From NCBI RefSeq assembly GCF_007673235.1, contig NZ_VDZH01000004.1, forward strand, positions 248,001-312,000: a stretch of 64,000 nt of DNA. The letters run 5' to 3'. This stretch comes from Curtobacterium pusillum (GTDB taxonomy: Bacteria; Actinomycetota; Actinomycetes; Actinomycetales; Microbacteriaceae). How positions within the stretch are numbered: position 1 is the first letter of the stretch; the number at the start of each line of letters is the position of its first letter. Positions 51,931 to 62,296 of the stretch are shown piece by piece. The notes beneath the pieces were generated by a model. The model saw only the letters and a program-made list of their open reading frames with translations. It made no database searches and was not told the DNA's origin. Position numbers and translations under genes: made by a program.

Positions 51931-54359
51931 CCGCGCGGCGGGTCCCGGCGTCGACGTACCGGCTGCAGGTCACACCGGACTTCGACCTCGCCGCCGCGAC
52001 GGACGTCGTCGACTACGTGCGGGACCTCGGAGCGGACTGGCTGTACCTGTCGCCGGTGCTCCAGGCGGAGCCCGGATCGCAGCACGGCTACGACGTCGTG
52101 GACCACGCGCACGTCGACACGGAGCGCGGTGGCGACGCCGCGCTCCGTGCGCTCGCGGACGCGGCGCACGCCGCCGGGCTCGGCGTCCTGATCGACGTCG
52201 TGCCGAACCACGTGGGCGTCGCGACGCCCGAGGCGAACCCGTGGTGGTGGTCCCTGCTCGAACTCGGGCAGGGCTCCCCCGTGGCCTGGGCGTTCGACGT
52301 CGACTGGGCCGCCGGCGACGGCAAGCTCCGGGTCCCGGTGCTCGACGACCGGCTGCTCGACGGAGTCGAACTCCGCGGCGGCCGCCTGTACCTCGGCGAC
52401 ACCGCCTACCCGACCGCGCCGGACACCGTGCACGACGGCGACTCCGTGGCGGACGTCCACGCTCGCCAGCACTACGAGTTCGTGCACTGGAAGCGTGCCG
52501 ACCACGAGCTGAACTACCGCCGGTTCTTCGCGGTGAACACCCTGGCGGCGATCCGGGTCGAGGAGCCCGAGGTCTTCGCGGCGTCGCACGACACGATCGG
52601 CCGGTGGTTCCGTGACGGGATCGCCGACGGTCTCCGGATCGACCACCCGGACGGCCTGTACGACCCGGCCGGGTACCTGCAGGACCTCGCCGGGCTGACC
52701 GGTGGGGCGTACACGCTCGTCGAGAAGATCCTCGAACCGGGCGAACAGCTGCCCTCGTCGTGGCCCGTCGACGGCACGACCGGATACGACGCGCTCGGCG
52801 TGCTCGACCGGGTGTTCATCGACCCGGCCGGTGAACCGGCACTCACCGCGGCGTCCGGTGCCGAGCCGTCCGACTGGCAGCAGCTGACGCACGACACCCG
52901 CCGTGGCATCGCCGACGGGATCCTCGGCAGCGAGGTCGAACGCCTCGCCCGACTGCTCGGCCCCGTCGCGCCGGACGTCGACCACGCGTCGATCGTCGAC
53001 GCCGTGGCCGAGGTCGTGGCGTCCTTCGACGTCTACCGCACCTACCTGCCCGAGGGTGCCCACCACCTCATCGACGCCCTCGAGCGTGCTGCGTCGAACC
53101 GTCCGGAACTCGATCCCGTGATCGACCGCATCGCGCCGGCACTCGTCGACCCGACGAACGCCGCGGCGATCCGCCTCCAGCAGACCAGCGGCATGGTCAT
53201 GGCGAAGGGCGTGGAGGACACCGCGTTCTACCGGACCTCGCGGTTGACGTCGCTGAGCGAGGTCGGCGGCGACCCGAGCGTGTTCTCGGTCTCCGTCGAG
53301 CAGTTCCACCAGGCACAGCGCGACCGCCTCGGCAGCTGGCCGCACACCATGACCACGCTGACCACGCACGACACCAAGCGCAGCGAGGACACCCGTGCCC
53401 GCATCGCCGTCCTGGCGGAGCTCGGCACGGAGTGGGCGAGCACCCTCGACCGGCTGCAGTCGCTCGCGCCCCTCGACGACGCCGTGCTGGCCGACCTGCT
53501 CTGGCAGGCGATCATCGGCGCGCGTCCGGCGAGCCGGGAGCGCCTGCACGCCTACGCAGAGAAGGCCTCGCGCGAGGCCGGCGACAGCACCACGTGGACC
53601 GAACCGGACGAGGACTTCGAGCGCCGGATGCACGCGCTCGTCGACGCCGCCTTCGACGACCCCGCCGTGGTCGCGGTGCTCGACGCCCTCGACGAGCGGA
53701 TCGACGCCGCCGGATGGTCGAACGGCCTCGGGCAGAAGCTCGTCCAGCTCACGGCGCCCGGCGTCCCCGACGTCTACCAGGGCACCGAGTCCTGGGACCG
53801 CTCGCTCGTCGACCCGGACAACCGACGCCCGGTGGACTACACCGAGCGCCGGCACGTCCTGGCGGAACTCGACGGACCGGACGACGACGGCCCCGAGCAG
53901 TTGCCGACCATCGGCATCGACGGGGCAGCGAAGCTCCTCGTGACGAGCCGCGCGCTCCGACTCCGCCGCGACCACCCGGAGCTGTTCACCCGGTACCTGG
54001 CACTCGAGGCCACGGGCAGCGCGGCGGACCACGTGCTCGCGTTCGACCGCGGTGGTGCCGTGACGATCGCGACACGCCTGCCGATCGGCCTCGAACGGGT
54101 CGGTGGCTGGGGCGACACCCTCGTGCACGCCGTGCCGCTGGACCGCGTGGACCTGCTCACGGGTCGGACCGTGCCGGCGGGTCGGGGCATCGCGCTCGCC
54201 GACCTCCTGACGGACTACCCCGTCGCACTGCTCGTGCCGGCACACGTCGTCGAACCGACGGACCACGGCACTGCCGCGACGACGGGCGCGATCGCTCCGA
54301 CTCCGGTCACCGAGTCCGACGCGCAGGCCGACATCGACATCCTGGAGGGCCACGCATGA
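51927..54359 (+). CDS. treY: Maltooligosyl trehalose synthase
   Basis: An 810-residue GH13 enzyme that isomerises the terminal alpha-1,4 bond of maltodextrin to a trehalose bond. Markers: [75 protein letters not shown] and [15 protein letters not shown]. It starts with GTG overlapping glgX and its stop overlaps the treZ ATG (4 bp). One operon of three enzymes. Confidence 0.97.
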
Positions 54360-56110
54360 CCGCACCCGACCGCTACGCCGTCTGGGCCCCGACCCCGGAG
54401 CGCGTGCGCCTGGTCGTCGACGGCACCGAGTACCCGCTGACCCGCGGGGACGACGACTGGTGGACGACCGACGCGATCATCCCCGTCGTCGGTGCCCGCT
54501 ACGGCTTCCGTCTCGGCGACGACGACGCCGTCCGACCCGACCCGCGCAGCCGGTACCAGCCCGAGGGCGTCCACGGACCGTCCGAGGTCGTCGACCCCGC
54601 GCGGTTCTCGTGGACCGACGAGGCCTGGACCGGGCGTCCGGCGCGCGGGGGCGTCATCTACGAGATGCACGTCGGCACCTACACCCCCGAAGGAACGCTC
54701 GACGCCGCCGCCGCCAAGCTCGACCACCTCGTCGAACTCGGCGTGGAGTTCGTCGAGCTCCTCCCCGTCAACGGTGTGAACGGCGAGTGGAACTGGGGGT
54801 ACGACGGTGTCGCGTGGTTCGCGGTGCACGCGCCCTACGGCGGCCCGGACGCCTACGACCGGTTCGTCGACCGGGCGCACGCGCTGGGTCTCGGCGTGAT
54901 CCAGGACGTCGTCTACAACCACCTCGGCCCGAGCGGCAACTACCTCCCGCTCTACGGCCCGTACCTGCTGCAGGGACTCGGCAACACGTGGGGCGACTCC
55001 GTGAACGTCGAGCACCCCGAGGTCCGCCGCTACGTGCTGGACAACGTGCGGATGTGGTTCCGGGACCACCACGTCGACGGGCTCCGACTCGACGCGGTGC
55101 ACGCGATCCGGGACACCACCCGACCGCACGTGCTGCAGGCGATGGCATCCGAGACCGACGCGTACTCGGCCTTCGTCGGGCGGCCGTTGTCGCTCGTCGC
55201 GGAGTCGGACCTCAACGACCCGGTCATGTTCCGGCCGCAAGAGGCCTCGGGCTACGGCCTCGCTGGACAGTGGTCGGACGACTTCCACCACGCGGTGCAC
55301 GTGGCCCTCACCGGCGAGACGAACGGCTACTACGCCGACTTCGCCCCGTTGTCGGCGCTGGTGAAGGTCCTCGACCACGGGTTCTTCCACGACGGCACCT
55401 GGTCGTCGTTCCGGCGGAAGCGGCACGGGCGACCGATCGACCGAGGGACCTCCCCCGCGACGGCGCTCGTCGTGGCGAACCAGAACCACGACCAGATCGG
55501 CAACCGCGCCGCCGGCGACCGCCTCGCCGCGACCGTCAGCGACGAGGGGCTCGTGATCGCCGCGGCCCTGACCCTGCTCGGGCCGTTCACGCCGATGCTC
55601 TTCATGGGCGAGGAGTTCGCCGCCTCGACGCCGTGGCAGTTCTTCACGTCGCACCCGGAGCCCGAGCTCGGGAAGGCGACGGCCGAGGGACGCATCCGGG
55701 AGTTCGCGGAGCACGGGTGGGACGAGTCCGCCGTGCCGGACCCGCAAGACCCGTCGACGTTCACGAACTCGAAGCTCGACTGGGCCGACGTCGACTCCGA
55801 CCGAGGGGCGAGGATCCTCCGCGCCTACCGGGTGCTCGTCGCGCTGCGCCGCACGGACGAGGCGTTCGTCGACCCGCGGTACGAGGCGAACGCCGTTCGG
55901 TTCAGCGAGGACCGCCGCTGGCTCGTGCTCACGCGGGGGTTGCTCGGGCCGGACGTCCGACCGGTGCACGTCGTGGTGAACTTCCTCGACGACGCCGCCG
56001 AGGTGCCGGTCCCCGGAGCCACCGGCGAGGAGCTCTACCGCTTCGGCGAGGCCGAGGTCGCGACGGACTGCGTCCGCTTCACCGGCCGAGGTGTGGTCGT
56101 CCTGCGCTGA
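54356..56110 (+). CDS. treZ: Malto-oligosyltrehalose trehalohydrolase
   Basis: A 584-residue GH13 enzyme releasing free trehalose from the TreY product. An N-terminal CBM48-like domain ([17 protein letters not shown]) precedes the barrel, with [29 protein letters not shown] (nucleophile), [10 protein letters not shown] and [16 protein letters not shown]. The ATG overlaps the treY stop. Trehalose made here serves as osmoprotectant and as a cell-wall precursor in actinobacteria. Confidence 0.97.
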   Translation: MTAPDRYAVWAPTPERVRLVVDGTEYPLTRGDDDWWTTDAIIPVVGARYGFRLGDDDAVRPDPRSRYQPEGVHGPSEVVDPARFSWTDEAWTGRPARGGVIYEMHVGTYTPEGTLDAAAAKLDHLVELGVEFVELLPVNGVNGEWNWGYDGVAWFAVHAPYGGPDAYDRFVDRAHALGLGVIQDVVYNHLGPSGNYLPLYGPYLLQGLGNTWGDSVNVEHPEVRRYVLDNVRMWFRDHHVDGLRLDAVHAIRDTTRPHVLQAMASETDAYSAFVGRPLSLVAESDLNDPVMFRPQEASGYGLAGQWSDDFHHAVHVALTGETNGYYADFAPLSALVKVLDHGFFHDGTWSSFRRKRHGRPIDRGTSPATALVVANQNHDQIGNRAAGDRLAATVSDEGLVIAAALTLLGPFTPMLFMGEEFAASTPWQFFTSHPEPELGKATAEGRIREFAEHGWDESAVPDPQDPSTFTNSKLDWADVDSDRGARILRAYRVLVALRRTDEAFVDPRYEANAVRFSEDRRWLVLTRGLLGPDVRPVHVVVNFLDDAAEVPVPGATGEELYRFGEAEVATDCVRFTGRGVVVLR

Positions 56111-56174
56111 CCAGCGCACACCGAACGGTCCGTGGCATGTCCGCCGCGGGCCGTTCGTCTGTCCGTCCCCGGCC

Positions 56175-56335
56175 GCGAAAGCGACAGGTTCCCGCCGCGA
56201 TCCTCCGGGAATCTGTCGTGCTGCCGTCAGGAACGCCACGCGGATCCGCACGGAGTCGCTTTCGCAGCACCACCGTCGGCGGACGCCGCGAACACGCACG
56301 GGAGGCGCGGTGCCAGCTGGCACCGCGCCTCCCGT
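56175..56335. repeat. Nested palindromes between treZ and the mannosyltransferase gene
   Basis: Three parts: outer arms GCGAAAGCGAC (56175-56185) / GTCGCTTTCGC (56255-56265); inner hairpin 56183-56193 / 56207-56217 with one mismatch; and a perfect 38-bp family-A palindrome at 56298-56335 (arm ACGGGAGGCGCGGTGCCAG). The genes on both sides converge, so bidirectional termination is likely. Confidence 0.8.
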
Positions 56336-56356
56336 CCGTTCGTTCGTCGCCGGCCG

Positions 56357-57151
56357 TCAGGCCGCGTGGTCGGCGACCGCGTGCGCGTTCGTCCGCACGG
56401 AGGGCAGCCGACGGTGGTCCTTGACCAGGGAGCGCGCTTCGCGCAGCCGCCGGTCGATGCCCCACTTCGTGACGAGGGTGAGGCTCTCGCGGACGATGTT
56501 GCCGCTCATCTTCGAGACGCCGAACTCGCGCTCGGTGAAGGTGATGGGCGTCTCGACGACGCGCAGGCCGGCCTCGAGGGCACGCCAGCAGAGGTCCACC
56601 TGGAAGCAGTACCCCTTCGACGCGACACCGGCGAGGTCGATGCGCTCGAACGCCCGGGAGGTGAACACCCGGAAGCCGCCCGTCGCGTCCCGCACGGCGA
56701 TGCCGAGGGCCAGACGCGTGTAGAGGTTCCCGCCGCGGGAGAGCATCTCGCGGTACCAGGGCCAGTTCTCGACCTTGCCGTGCTTGATCCAACGGGACCC
56801 GAGGACGAGGTCGTTCGTGTCCGCGAGCTCGATCATCCAGGGCAGGTACTCGGGGTGGTGGGAGCCGTCGGCGTCCATCTCGACGAGCTTGTCGTAGCCG
56901 TGCTCGAGGCCCCAGGCGAACCCGGCGAGGTACGCCCCGCCGAGGCCGTCCTTCACGGTGCGGTGCATCACGTGGACCCGGTCGGTCTCGCGGGCGATCG
57001 CGTCGGCGATGTCACCGGTGCCGTCCGGGGAGTTGTCGTCCACGACGAGCACGTGCACGGTGTCGTCGGTCGCGGCCAGCGTGCGCGTGACGATGGGGCG
57101 GACGTTCTCCGCCTCGTCGTAGGTCGGGATGATGACCAGGGTCGTGCTCAT
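56357..57151 (-). CDS. ppm1: Polyprenol monophosphomannose synthase
   Basis: A 264-residue GT2 enzyme transferring mannose from GDP-mannose to polyprenyl phosphate at the membrane. TLVIIPTYDEAENV, VLVVDDNSPDGTGDIAD, KLVEMDADGSHHPEYLP (the DAD metal site), GSRWIKHG, GGFRVFTSRAFE and ITFTEREFGVSKMSG are the DPM1/Ppm1 pattern. AGGAG lies 5 nt before ATG 57151. The lipid-linked mannose could serve the GT39-type enzymes in this window. Confidence 0.94.
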   Translation of the reverse strand: MSTTLVIIPTYDEAENVRPIVTRTLAATDDTVHVLVVDDNSPDGTGDIADAIARETDRVHVMHRTVKDGLGGAYLAGFAWGLEHGYDKLVEMDADGSHHPEYLPWMIELADTNDLVLGSRWIKHGKVENWPWYREMLSRGGNLYTRLALGIAVRDATGGFRVFTSRAFERIDLAGVASKGYCFQVDLCWRALEAGLRVVETPITFTEREFGVSKMSGNIVRESLTLVTKWGIDRRLREARSLVKDHRRLPSVRTNAHAVADHAA

Positions 57152-57196
57152 GATGCTCCTTGCGCTTGACATCGAAGATATCGGTCGGGTCCTGCG

Positions 57197-57988
57197 TCAA
57201 TCCGACGAGAGGTCTGCGAACACGATCAGATTTTCCGTGTAGTGCCCTGTGGCCGTGTCGAAGGTGCCGTCGCAGGTGATGAGTCGCAGCTGCGGGGTGG
57301 GTGCGGTGCCGTAGACGTCGCTCGTCGGGAACGCGGACTTCGCGGCCCGCTCCGACCGGTCCACCGTGAAGGTGCGGGTGGTGCCGTCGGACATCGCGAC
57401 GTGGATCTCGTCGCCGGCCACCAGCTCGTCGAGCCGGAAGAACACGGCTGCGGCGGTGGGGCTGTCGACGTGCCCGGCGATGACGGCGGGGCCGACCTCG
57501 CCGGGGACGATGCCGTCGCTGAACCAGCCGGCGCTGTCCCAGTCCTTCGGCGGGTCGAGCTCACCGGCGGCACCGCGGTGGAGGTCCTCGAGGGAGGACG
57601 ACACCCCGATGGCGGGGATCGTCACGCTGACCGGGGTCGCGTCGGAGCGGTCGGTGGGGGCTGCGGGGTCCTGGAACCCGGCGGTGCCGTTGCTCCCGGA
57701 CGACGGCGAGGACGTCGCCGGAGCGGCCGGCGCGCCCGCGGTACCGGACGTGCCGTTGGTCGTCGCGACGGCAACCCCCGCGACCCCGCCCACGACGACC
57801 ACCGCCGCGACGACCGCGCCCACGACGACTCCGCGCCGCCGACCCGACGGCCCGAGACTCGGCCTGGGCGACGTTGCTCGGGCACCGGACCGCGAGTCTC
57901 GTCGCGCAGCCCGAGACTCGGCCCCGCCAGCCCGAGACTCGGCCCCACCACCTGCACCGGCACCGCGCGCGCGGCGCCGGCCGGTCAC
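57197..57988 (-). CDS. Class F sortase
   Basis: A 263-residue membrane-anchored transpeptidase. A transmembrane helix is at about residues 53-75 (GVVVGAVVAAVVVVGGVAGV) after a basic Ser/Gly/Arg-rich N-terminus encoded by a family-C repeat. A linker rich in Ser/Thr/Ala precedes the sortase barrel: PVSVTIPAIGVSS, AVIAGHVDS (catalytic His) and LITCDGTFD (catalytic Cys). The arginine usually found after the Cys (for example GHYRDN) reads GHYTENLIVFA here. GTG 57988 overlaps the GH8 stop by 4 bp. Confidence 0.88.
   Translation of the reverse strand: MTGRRRARGAGAGGGAESRAGGAESRAARRDSRSGARATSPRPSLGPSGRRRGVVVGAVVAAVVVVGGVAGVAVATTNGTSGTAGAPAAPATSSPSSGSNGTAGFQDPAAPTDRSDATPVSVTIPAIGVSSSLEDLHRGAAGELDPPKDWDSAGWFSDGIVPGEVGPAVIAGHVDSPTAAAVFFRLDELVAGDEIHVAMSDGTTRTFTVDRSERAAKSAFPTSDVYGTAPTPQLRLITCDGTFDTATGHYTENLIVFADLSSD
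57851..57942. repeat. Family C repeats inside the sortase N-terminus
   Basis: CCCGAGACTCGG at 57851-57862, 57910-57921 and 57931-57942, with the inverted GCGAGTCTCG at 57892-57901. They are translated as Arg/Ser/Gly-rich sequence ahead of the membrane helix. Confidence 0.8.
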
Positions 57989-59136
57989 GAGGCCCCTCCC
58001 GCCGAGGTCCCGCACCCGCCGAGCACGTCCGAGGTGAGCATGGTCGCGCCGAGCGCCGCCCACGCGTCCCCGTAGTAGGTCGGCGTCGTCGCGGCCGTCC
58101 GGTCGGCCCGGCGCAGGTCGGCGGTCGCCGCGGAGGACTGCCCCGCCGCCTGCTCCGCCGCGGCCCGGGCGACGTACGCCAGGGCACTCGTGTCCCCGGT
58201 CACGGGCGTGCCGCCGAGGTCGAGCTGCGCCGCGAGCTGCGTGCTCCGCCGGAGCGTCGGCGCGATCGACCCTGCGAGGGACCGATCCGCCGCCGCACAC
58301 CCCTCGGCGTACCGGAGCGGCATCCGCATCGCGTCGTAGCCGTACAGCACGCGGCCGTCGCCACCGGTCGCCGGCATCGGGTCGACGCTGCCGTCGGCGT
58401 GCACCTGTGACCAGTCACTCGGCAGGTCGGACTCGTCGAGCACCGCTGCGGTGACCGCACGGGAACCCGCCGACAGCGCCGTCCAGCGGTCGTCGCCCGT
58501 CGCCTTCGCGAGGACCTCGAACGCCGCGGGCGATGCGTACGAGGCGTCGTACCGGTACGGCTCGGAGTCGGCCCACGGACCCGGCAACAGGATCGTGCCG
58601 AGGTCCGTCGTCGCGGTCTCGTGCTCGAGGATCGCGGACGCCATGGTCTTCCCCGCGGCCGTGTACCGCGACTCGCCCCACTCCGAACCGGCGAGCACGA
58701 GGGCCCGCGCGGCGTCGAGGTCGGCGTCGCTCGCGGACTGCCCGTCGGCGACACCCTCGGCGGGTGTCCACCGCCAGGCGAGCAGGTCGTCGTCGGTCAG
58801 CAGGTGCCGCTTCGTCCACGACCAGATCTCGCCGAACGTCTTCCGGTCGCCGTTCGCGTAGGCGATGAGCAGCCCGTAGGCCTGCCCCTCGCTGACGGTG
58901 TCGCCGCCCTGGTCGGTGCGGACGACGCGCCCGTCACGGACGTACCGGTCGAGGAAGTCCGTCCGGAGCTGCTCCGGCGAGCGCGCCGCGTCCGGCGCCG
59001 CGGAGGACGTCGGGGTCGACGCACCTCCGGCCTGCGGCGCGGGGTCGCCCCACGGGCGCACCGCGACGAGCGCGATGCCGACGGCGACGACCAGCGCGGC
59101 TGCGGCGGTCACGGGGATCCAGGTCCTGCGGGTCAT
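57985..59136 (-). CDS. Membrane-bound or secreted GH8 glycosidase
   Basis: A 383-residue enzyme with an N-terminal membrane segment or signal anchor (WIPVTAAAALVVAVGIALVAV). The GH8 fold is shown by VSEGQAYGLLIAYANGD (containing the catalytic Glu) and by AEGVADGQSASDADLDAARALVLAGSEWG, whose ASDADL is the GH8 signature. GH8 members cut cellulose, chitosan or lichenan; BcsZ, associated with cellulose synthases, belongs here. Start ATG 59136. Coupled to the sortase gene by a 4-bp overlap. Confidence 0.9.
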   Translation of the reverse strand: MTRRTWIPVTAAAALVVAVGIALVAVRPWGDPAPQAGGASTPTSSAAPDAARSPEQLRTDFLDRYVRDGRVVRTDQGGDTVSEGQAYGLLIAYANGDRKTFGEIWSWTKRHLLTDDDLLAWRWTPAEGVADGQSASDADLDAARALVLAGSEWGESRYTAAGKTMASAILEHETATTDLGTILLPGPWADSEPYRYDASYASPAAFEVLAKATGDDRWTALSAGSRAVTAAVLDESDLPSDWSQVHADGSVDPMPATGGDGRVLYGYDAMRMPLRYAEGCAAADRSLAGSIAPTLRRSTQLAAQLDLGGTPVTGDTSALAYVARAAAEQAAGQSSAATADLRRADRTAATTPTYYGDAWAALGATMLTSDVLGGCGTSAGGAS

Positions 59137-59171
59137 GCGGCCTGCCTTCCTGAGTGGGTGCGGGGGTCGGA

Positions 59172-59223
59172 CTGGAGGCGCGGATCACGTGAGCGGATCG
59201 GCTGCGGTGATCCGCGCCTCCAG
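59172..59223. repeat. Inverted repeat, family A, between the DUF4397 and GH8 genes
   Basis: Perfect 17-bp arms beginning CTGGAGGCGCGGATC (59172-59188, 59207-59223) with an 18-nt loop. It is inside the probable DUF4397-GH8-sortase operon, so it could act as an attenuator lowering expression of the downstream genes. Confidence 0.85.
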
Positions 59224-59232
59224 GCCGGTGCG

Positions 59233-60060
59233 TCAGCGGAACAGCGAACGGAGGGTCGCGATGACCGCGTGGACCGCCTGCGTGGTCGGGTCGGCGGCTG
59301 CGCCGCCACCGCCGGTCTGCACGCCGCCGGACGGTGTCGTGGCCGTGGCCGCGGCGTCCGTGACCGGGACGACCGTGAGGTCGCCCTTGCTGTCGTCGAG
59401 CACGAAGAGCGTCGACACGGTGTTTCCGGCCAGGTCGACCTTCGCGGTGCCCTGCTGCCCACTGCCGGAGACGTCGAGCGTCCACTTGCCGGCGTCGACG
59501 GTGGCGTACTTCGTGGCGGTGCCGAACGCGGCGCCCTCGGCGACGGCGGTCCCCTCGGAGGTGCTCACGTCGACCTTCTTCGCGGTCGTCGCGGCCTGGA
59601 CGAGCCGGAGCTTCGCCTTGCCGTCGCCCGGCTGCTGCAGATCATCGGTGAAAGCCGTCGTCTTCAGGGAGTCGTTCTTGCCGTAGGCGACGACGGTGCT
59701 CGCGTCGCCCTTGTCGACCGTGACGTCGGTGGAGATCACGGGCGTGGAGTCGGGGGCGTTCGCGGCGCGCATCGAGAGGACGTAGGTGCCGACCGGGAGC
59801 TGCTGGTACGGGCTGACCTGGCCGTAGGTGACGTCGTCGAGCTCGAACACCTTCTTGCCGCCGGAGAGGCTCGACAGTTCGACGTCGACGCCCTTCGTGT
59901 CCGGGGAGAGGTGGCCGACGCGGAGCCAGCCCTCGTCGCTCGTGGTGGCGGCGGGCGTGGCGGCGGTGGCTGCTTGCGGGGCGAGGCCGACGGTGGCGGC
60001 CACGAGGGTCGCGGCGAGGGCGCCGACGACGAGGGTGCGGGTGCGACGAGGTGCGGGCAT
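59233..60060 (-). CDS. Secreted DUF4397-domain protein
   Basis: A 275-residue exported protein. The signal peptide is residues 1-35 (PAPRRTRTLVVGALAATLVA, then GLAPQAATAA). The DUF4397 body reads WLRVGHLSPDTKGVDVELSS, LPVGTYVLSMRAANAP, KLRLVQAATTAKKVDVSTS, KWTLDVSGSG and VSTLFVLDDSKGDLTVVPV. Two repeats of a transthyretin-like beta fold are likely. AAGGAG lies 7 nt before ATG 60060. DUF4397 proteins often neighbour class F sortases in this family, but no LPXTG-like motif is seen at its C-terminus (HAVIATLRSLFR). Confidence 0.9.
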   Translation of the reverse strand: MPAPRRTRTLVVGALAATLVAATVGLAPQAATAATPAATTSDEGWLRVGHLSPDTKGVDVELSSLSGGKKVFELDDVTYGQVSPYQQLPVGTYVLSMRAANAPDSTPVISTDVTVDKGDASTVVAYGKNDSLKTTAFTDDLQQPGDGKAKLRLVQAATTAKKVDVSTSEGTAVAEGAAFGTATKYATVDAGKWTLDVSGSGQQGTAKVDLAGNTVSTLFVLDDSKGDLTVVPVTDAAATATTPSGGVQTGGGGAAADPTTQAVHAVIATLRSLFR

Positions 60061-60140
60061 GGTGGTGCTCCTTCTGGTCGTGGTTCGGGTCTGGTGCTGC
60101 TGGTGCGGGCGCGTGTGCGCGTGCGCGGCTCGGCCGGTCA

Positions 60141-60296
60141 CGCGAGCGGGCTCTTCCGGTTCGGTCACGTGGCTGATTCCCGTGTGTTTCGCCCGCTCGC
60201 CGGATGCGCTCCCCACCGCACCGTGACGCCGATCCCGCGAGCGGGCTCTTCCGGTTGGGGTCCGGGGCAGGAGCCCGCGTGTTTCGCCCGCTCGCG
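60141..60296. repeat. Two family-B palindromic elements
   Basis: Units 60141-60200 and 60236-60296. Both run from CGAGCGGGCTCTTCCGGTT to CGTGTGTTTCGCCCGCTCGC, with cores of about 25 bp that differ. They lie between the GT39 stop and the DUF4397 start (both minus strand). Confidence 0.85.
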
Positions 60297-60307
60297 TCCG
60301 CGGGCCG

Positions 60308-62296
60308 TCACGAGGCGCTCGTCGCGGTCGTGGTGGGGTCGGCCGGCGTGTACGTCACGGTGAGCTCCGAGCCGTCCCGCTCCACCGAGGCGGGGCGGAA
60401 GGCGTCGGACATCGCGTCGAGCGTGGCGGCGATCCATGCGGCGGCCGAGGCGTCCGACGCGTCGAGGACCACCCGGCGGAACGGCTGCCCGGTCTCCCCC
60501 TCGAGCGGCGTGAACCGGTCGACACTGATCGCCCGGTCGGCGAGCACCTGGCCGAGCGCGATCATCGCCCGCGAGTCGACCTGGCCGGCACGGAACTGCG
60601 ACTTCGTCCCGCCGTCCGCCCGGAGGGACGGGTTGGCGGCAAGTTCGGTGCCCATCGCCTTTCGCCCGTTCGACGCGGCGGTGATCGCCTCGGCAGCGGC
60701 GGAACGGCCCTCGGAGTGGATCCGGCGGACGTCGACCCGCTGGTTCCCGGTGCCGAACGCGGCGACGGACGTCGAGTTCTCGATCGCCTGGCGGATGTCG
60801 GACGACGAGTTGCCACCGGTCCGCATGGAGTCCGTCGTGACGACGTAGTCCGAGTCCTTCCACCCGTTCGGCGACTGGCGTTCGACCGCGGCGTCGGTGT
60901 CGAGCTTGTAGTACCAGACGACGTTGTTCCGGGCGAAGCCGTCCTGCACGAGGTCGACCCACATGGCATCGTCGACGAGCAGGCGGGAGGACTTCGGCAC
61001 GTTGTCCCCGACCCACTCCTCGGCCTGCTGCATCGGCAGGTCGAGGTTGCCGAGCACGAAGCCGCGCAGCTGGCCGCCCCAGAGCGGGACCGCCACGACG
61101 AGCGCCGCGGTGGTGACCGCCAGCCAGGTGATGCCGAGGCCGCGACGGGTGGCACCGCCGAGGCGGGTGCGGGTCCGGGTGCGCCCGGCGATCGCGAGGA
61201 CGGCGCGTTCGGCGGTGTACGCCACGAGCAGCGCGGCGAACGGGATGAGCATGATGACGTACGGCACGGGCAGGTACCCGTTCGGGCGGAACATGAAGAG
61301 CAGCAGGAACACGAGCATCGCGGCGATCGGGCGGACCCGACGCAGGAAGAGCCCGACGACGGCGGCCACGGACCCGAGCACGATGAAGACGGGGTCGAGG
61401 GCCCACCACTGCGAGGCGGCCTCGTTCGCGAGGCTCCCCGAGTCGAACACCGACCCCGAGGCCGCGCGGGACCCGAGCTGGTAGGTGATGCCCTCGAACA
61501 GGCTGACCCGTCCGGTCCCGGGCAGGAGCTCGCCCTTCACCGCGGCGAGCAGCAGGTAGCCGCCGCCGATCACGGCGAGCACGGCCCCGGCCACGCTCAG
61601 CGTGTACCGACGGGTGCTCTTGTCGGCCCGACGCACCGCGATCCAGATGAGGAACGGCAGCGCGAGCAGGTACGTCTCCTTCGAGAGTACGGCGATCCCG
61701 AGGCACGCGGCGGCCCCGGCGAACCCGGCGAGCTGCTGGCGTCGGCTCAGCACGAGGACGAACGCGGCGAGGAGCCACGGCGTCGCGACGTTGTCGATGT
61801 ACACGGTGCGGTGGTACTGCAGCGCGAGCGGCGACAGGGCGAACACGAGGCCCGCGACGGCGGCGGTCGCCCGGCCCGTGCCGAGGCGGCGGGCGAGCAC
61901 GAACAGCAGGATGCTCGACGCGGCGGCGAAGAAGACCATCGCCTCGCGCCCGGCCTCGACGGCGAACGGGTAGCGCGCGAACGCCCCGGTCAGCGAGGTG
62001 TACCCGGCGATCTGGATCCAGCCGAGCGGCGGGTGGTCGTACCAGTACGTGTAGTGCGTGATCTCGCCGAGGTGCGCGATCGCCCACGCCTGGGCGGTGT
62101 ACGTCCCCTCGTCGTCGATGCGCTGGGGTGTGCCGGACATGTTCCACGCCTGCACGACGACCGTGACGGCGAGGACGGGCAGCAGCCAGCCGAGGCTCGC
62201 GGCGTGCCGTCGGAACCAGGCGCCGACGCCGGAGCGCTGGCCCGCGACGGCACCACGGATCGGGATGCCGGTCGTGTTGGTGATGCTGGCGGTCAT
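60308..62296 (-). CDS. GT39-type membrane glycosyltransferase
   Basis: A 662-residue protein with about 11-12 helices in the first 430 residues. The first loop has RIDDEGTYTAQAWAIAHL and YWYDHPPLGW, the catalytic acidic pair and the DxxPP-like element of the ArnT/PMT superfamily. The C-terminal part (about residues 440-662) is extracytoplasmic (EWVGDNVPKSSRLLVDDAMW, VWYYKLDTDAAVERQ). It would transfer a lipid-linked sugar outside the membrane. The ATG overlaps the GT2 stop by 4 bp. Confidence 0.9.
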   Translation of the reverse strand: MTASITNTTGIPIRGAVAGQRSGVGAWFRRHAASLGWLLPVLAVTVVVQAWNMSGTPQRIDDEGTYTAQAWAIAHLGEITHYTYWYDHPPLGWIQIAGYTSLTGAFARYPFAVEAGREAMVFFAAASSILLFVLARRLGTGRATAAVAGLVFALSPLALQYHRTVYIDNVATPWLLAAFVLVLSRRQQLAGFAGAAACLGIAVLSKETYLLALPFLIWIAVRRADKSTRRYTLSVAGAVLAVIGGGYLLLAAVKGELLPGTGRVSLFEGITYQLGSRAASGSVFDSGSLANEAASQWWALDPVFIVLGSVAAVVGLFLRRVRPIAAMLVFLLLFMFRPNGYLPVPYVIMLIPFAALLVAYTAERAVLAIAGRTRTRTRLGGATRRGLGITWLAVTTAALVVAVPLWGGQLRGFVLGNLDLPMQQAEEWVGDNVPKSSRLLVDDAMWVDLVQDGFARNNVVWYYKLDTDAAVERQSPNGWKDSDYVVTTDSMRTGGNSSSDIRQAIENSTSVAAFGTGNQRVDVRRIHSEGRSAAAEAITAASNGRKAMGTELAANPSLRADGGTKSQFRAGQVDSRAMIALGQVLADRAISVDRFTPLEGETGQPFRRVVLDASDASAAAWIAATLDAMSDAFRPASVERDGSELTVTYTPADPTTTATSAS

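Noticed and set aside
59233-60060. Sortase substrate with LPXTG motif
   Set aside because: The C-terminus ends AVIATLRSLFR with no sorting motif or hydrophobic tail, so a covalent link by the adjacent sortase cannot be claimed.
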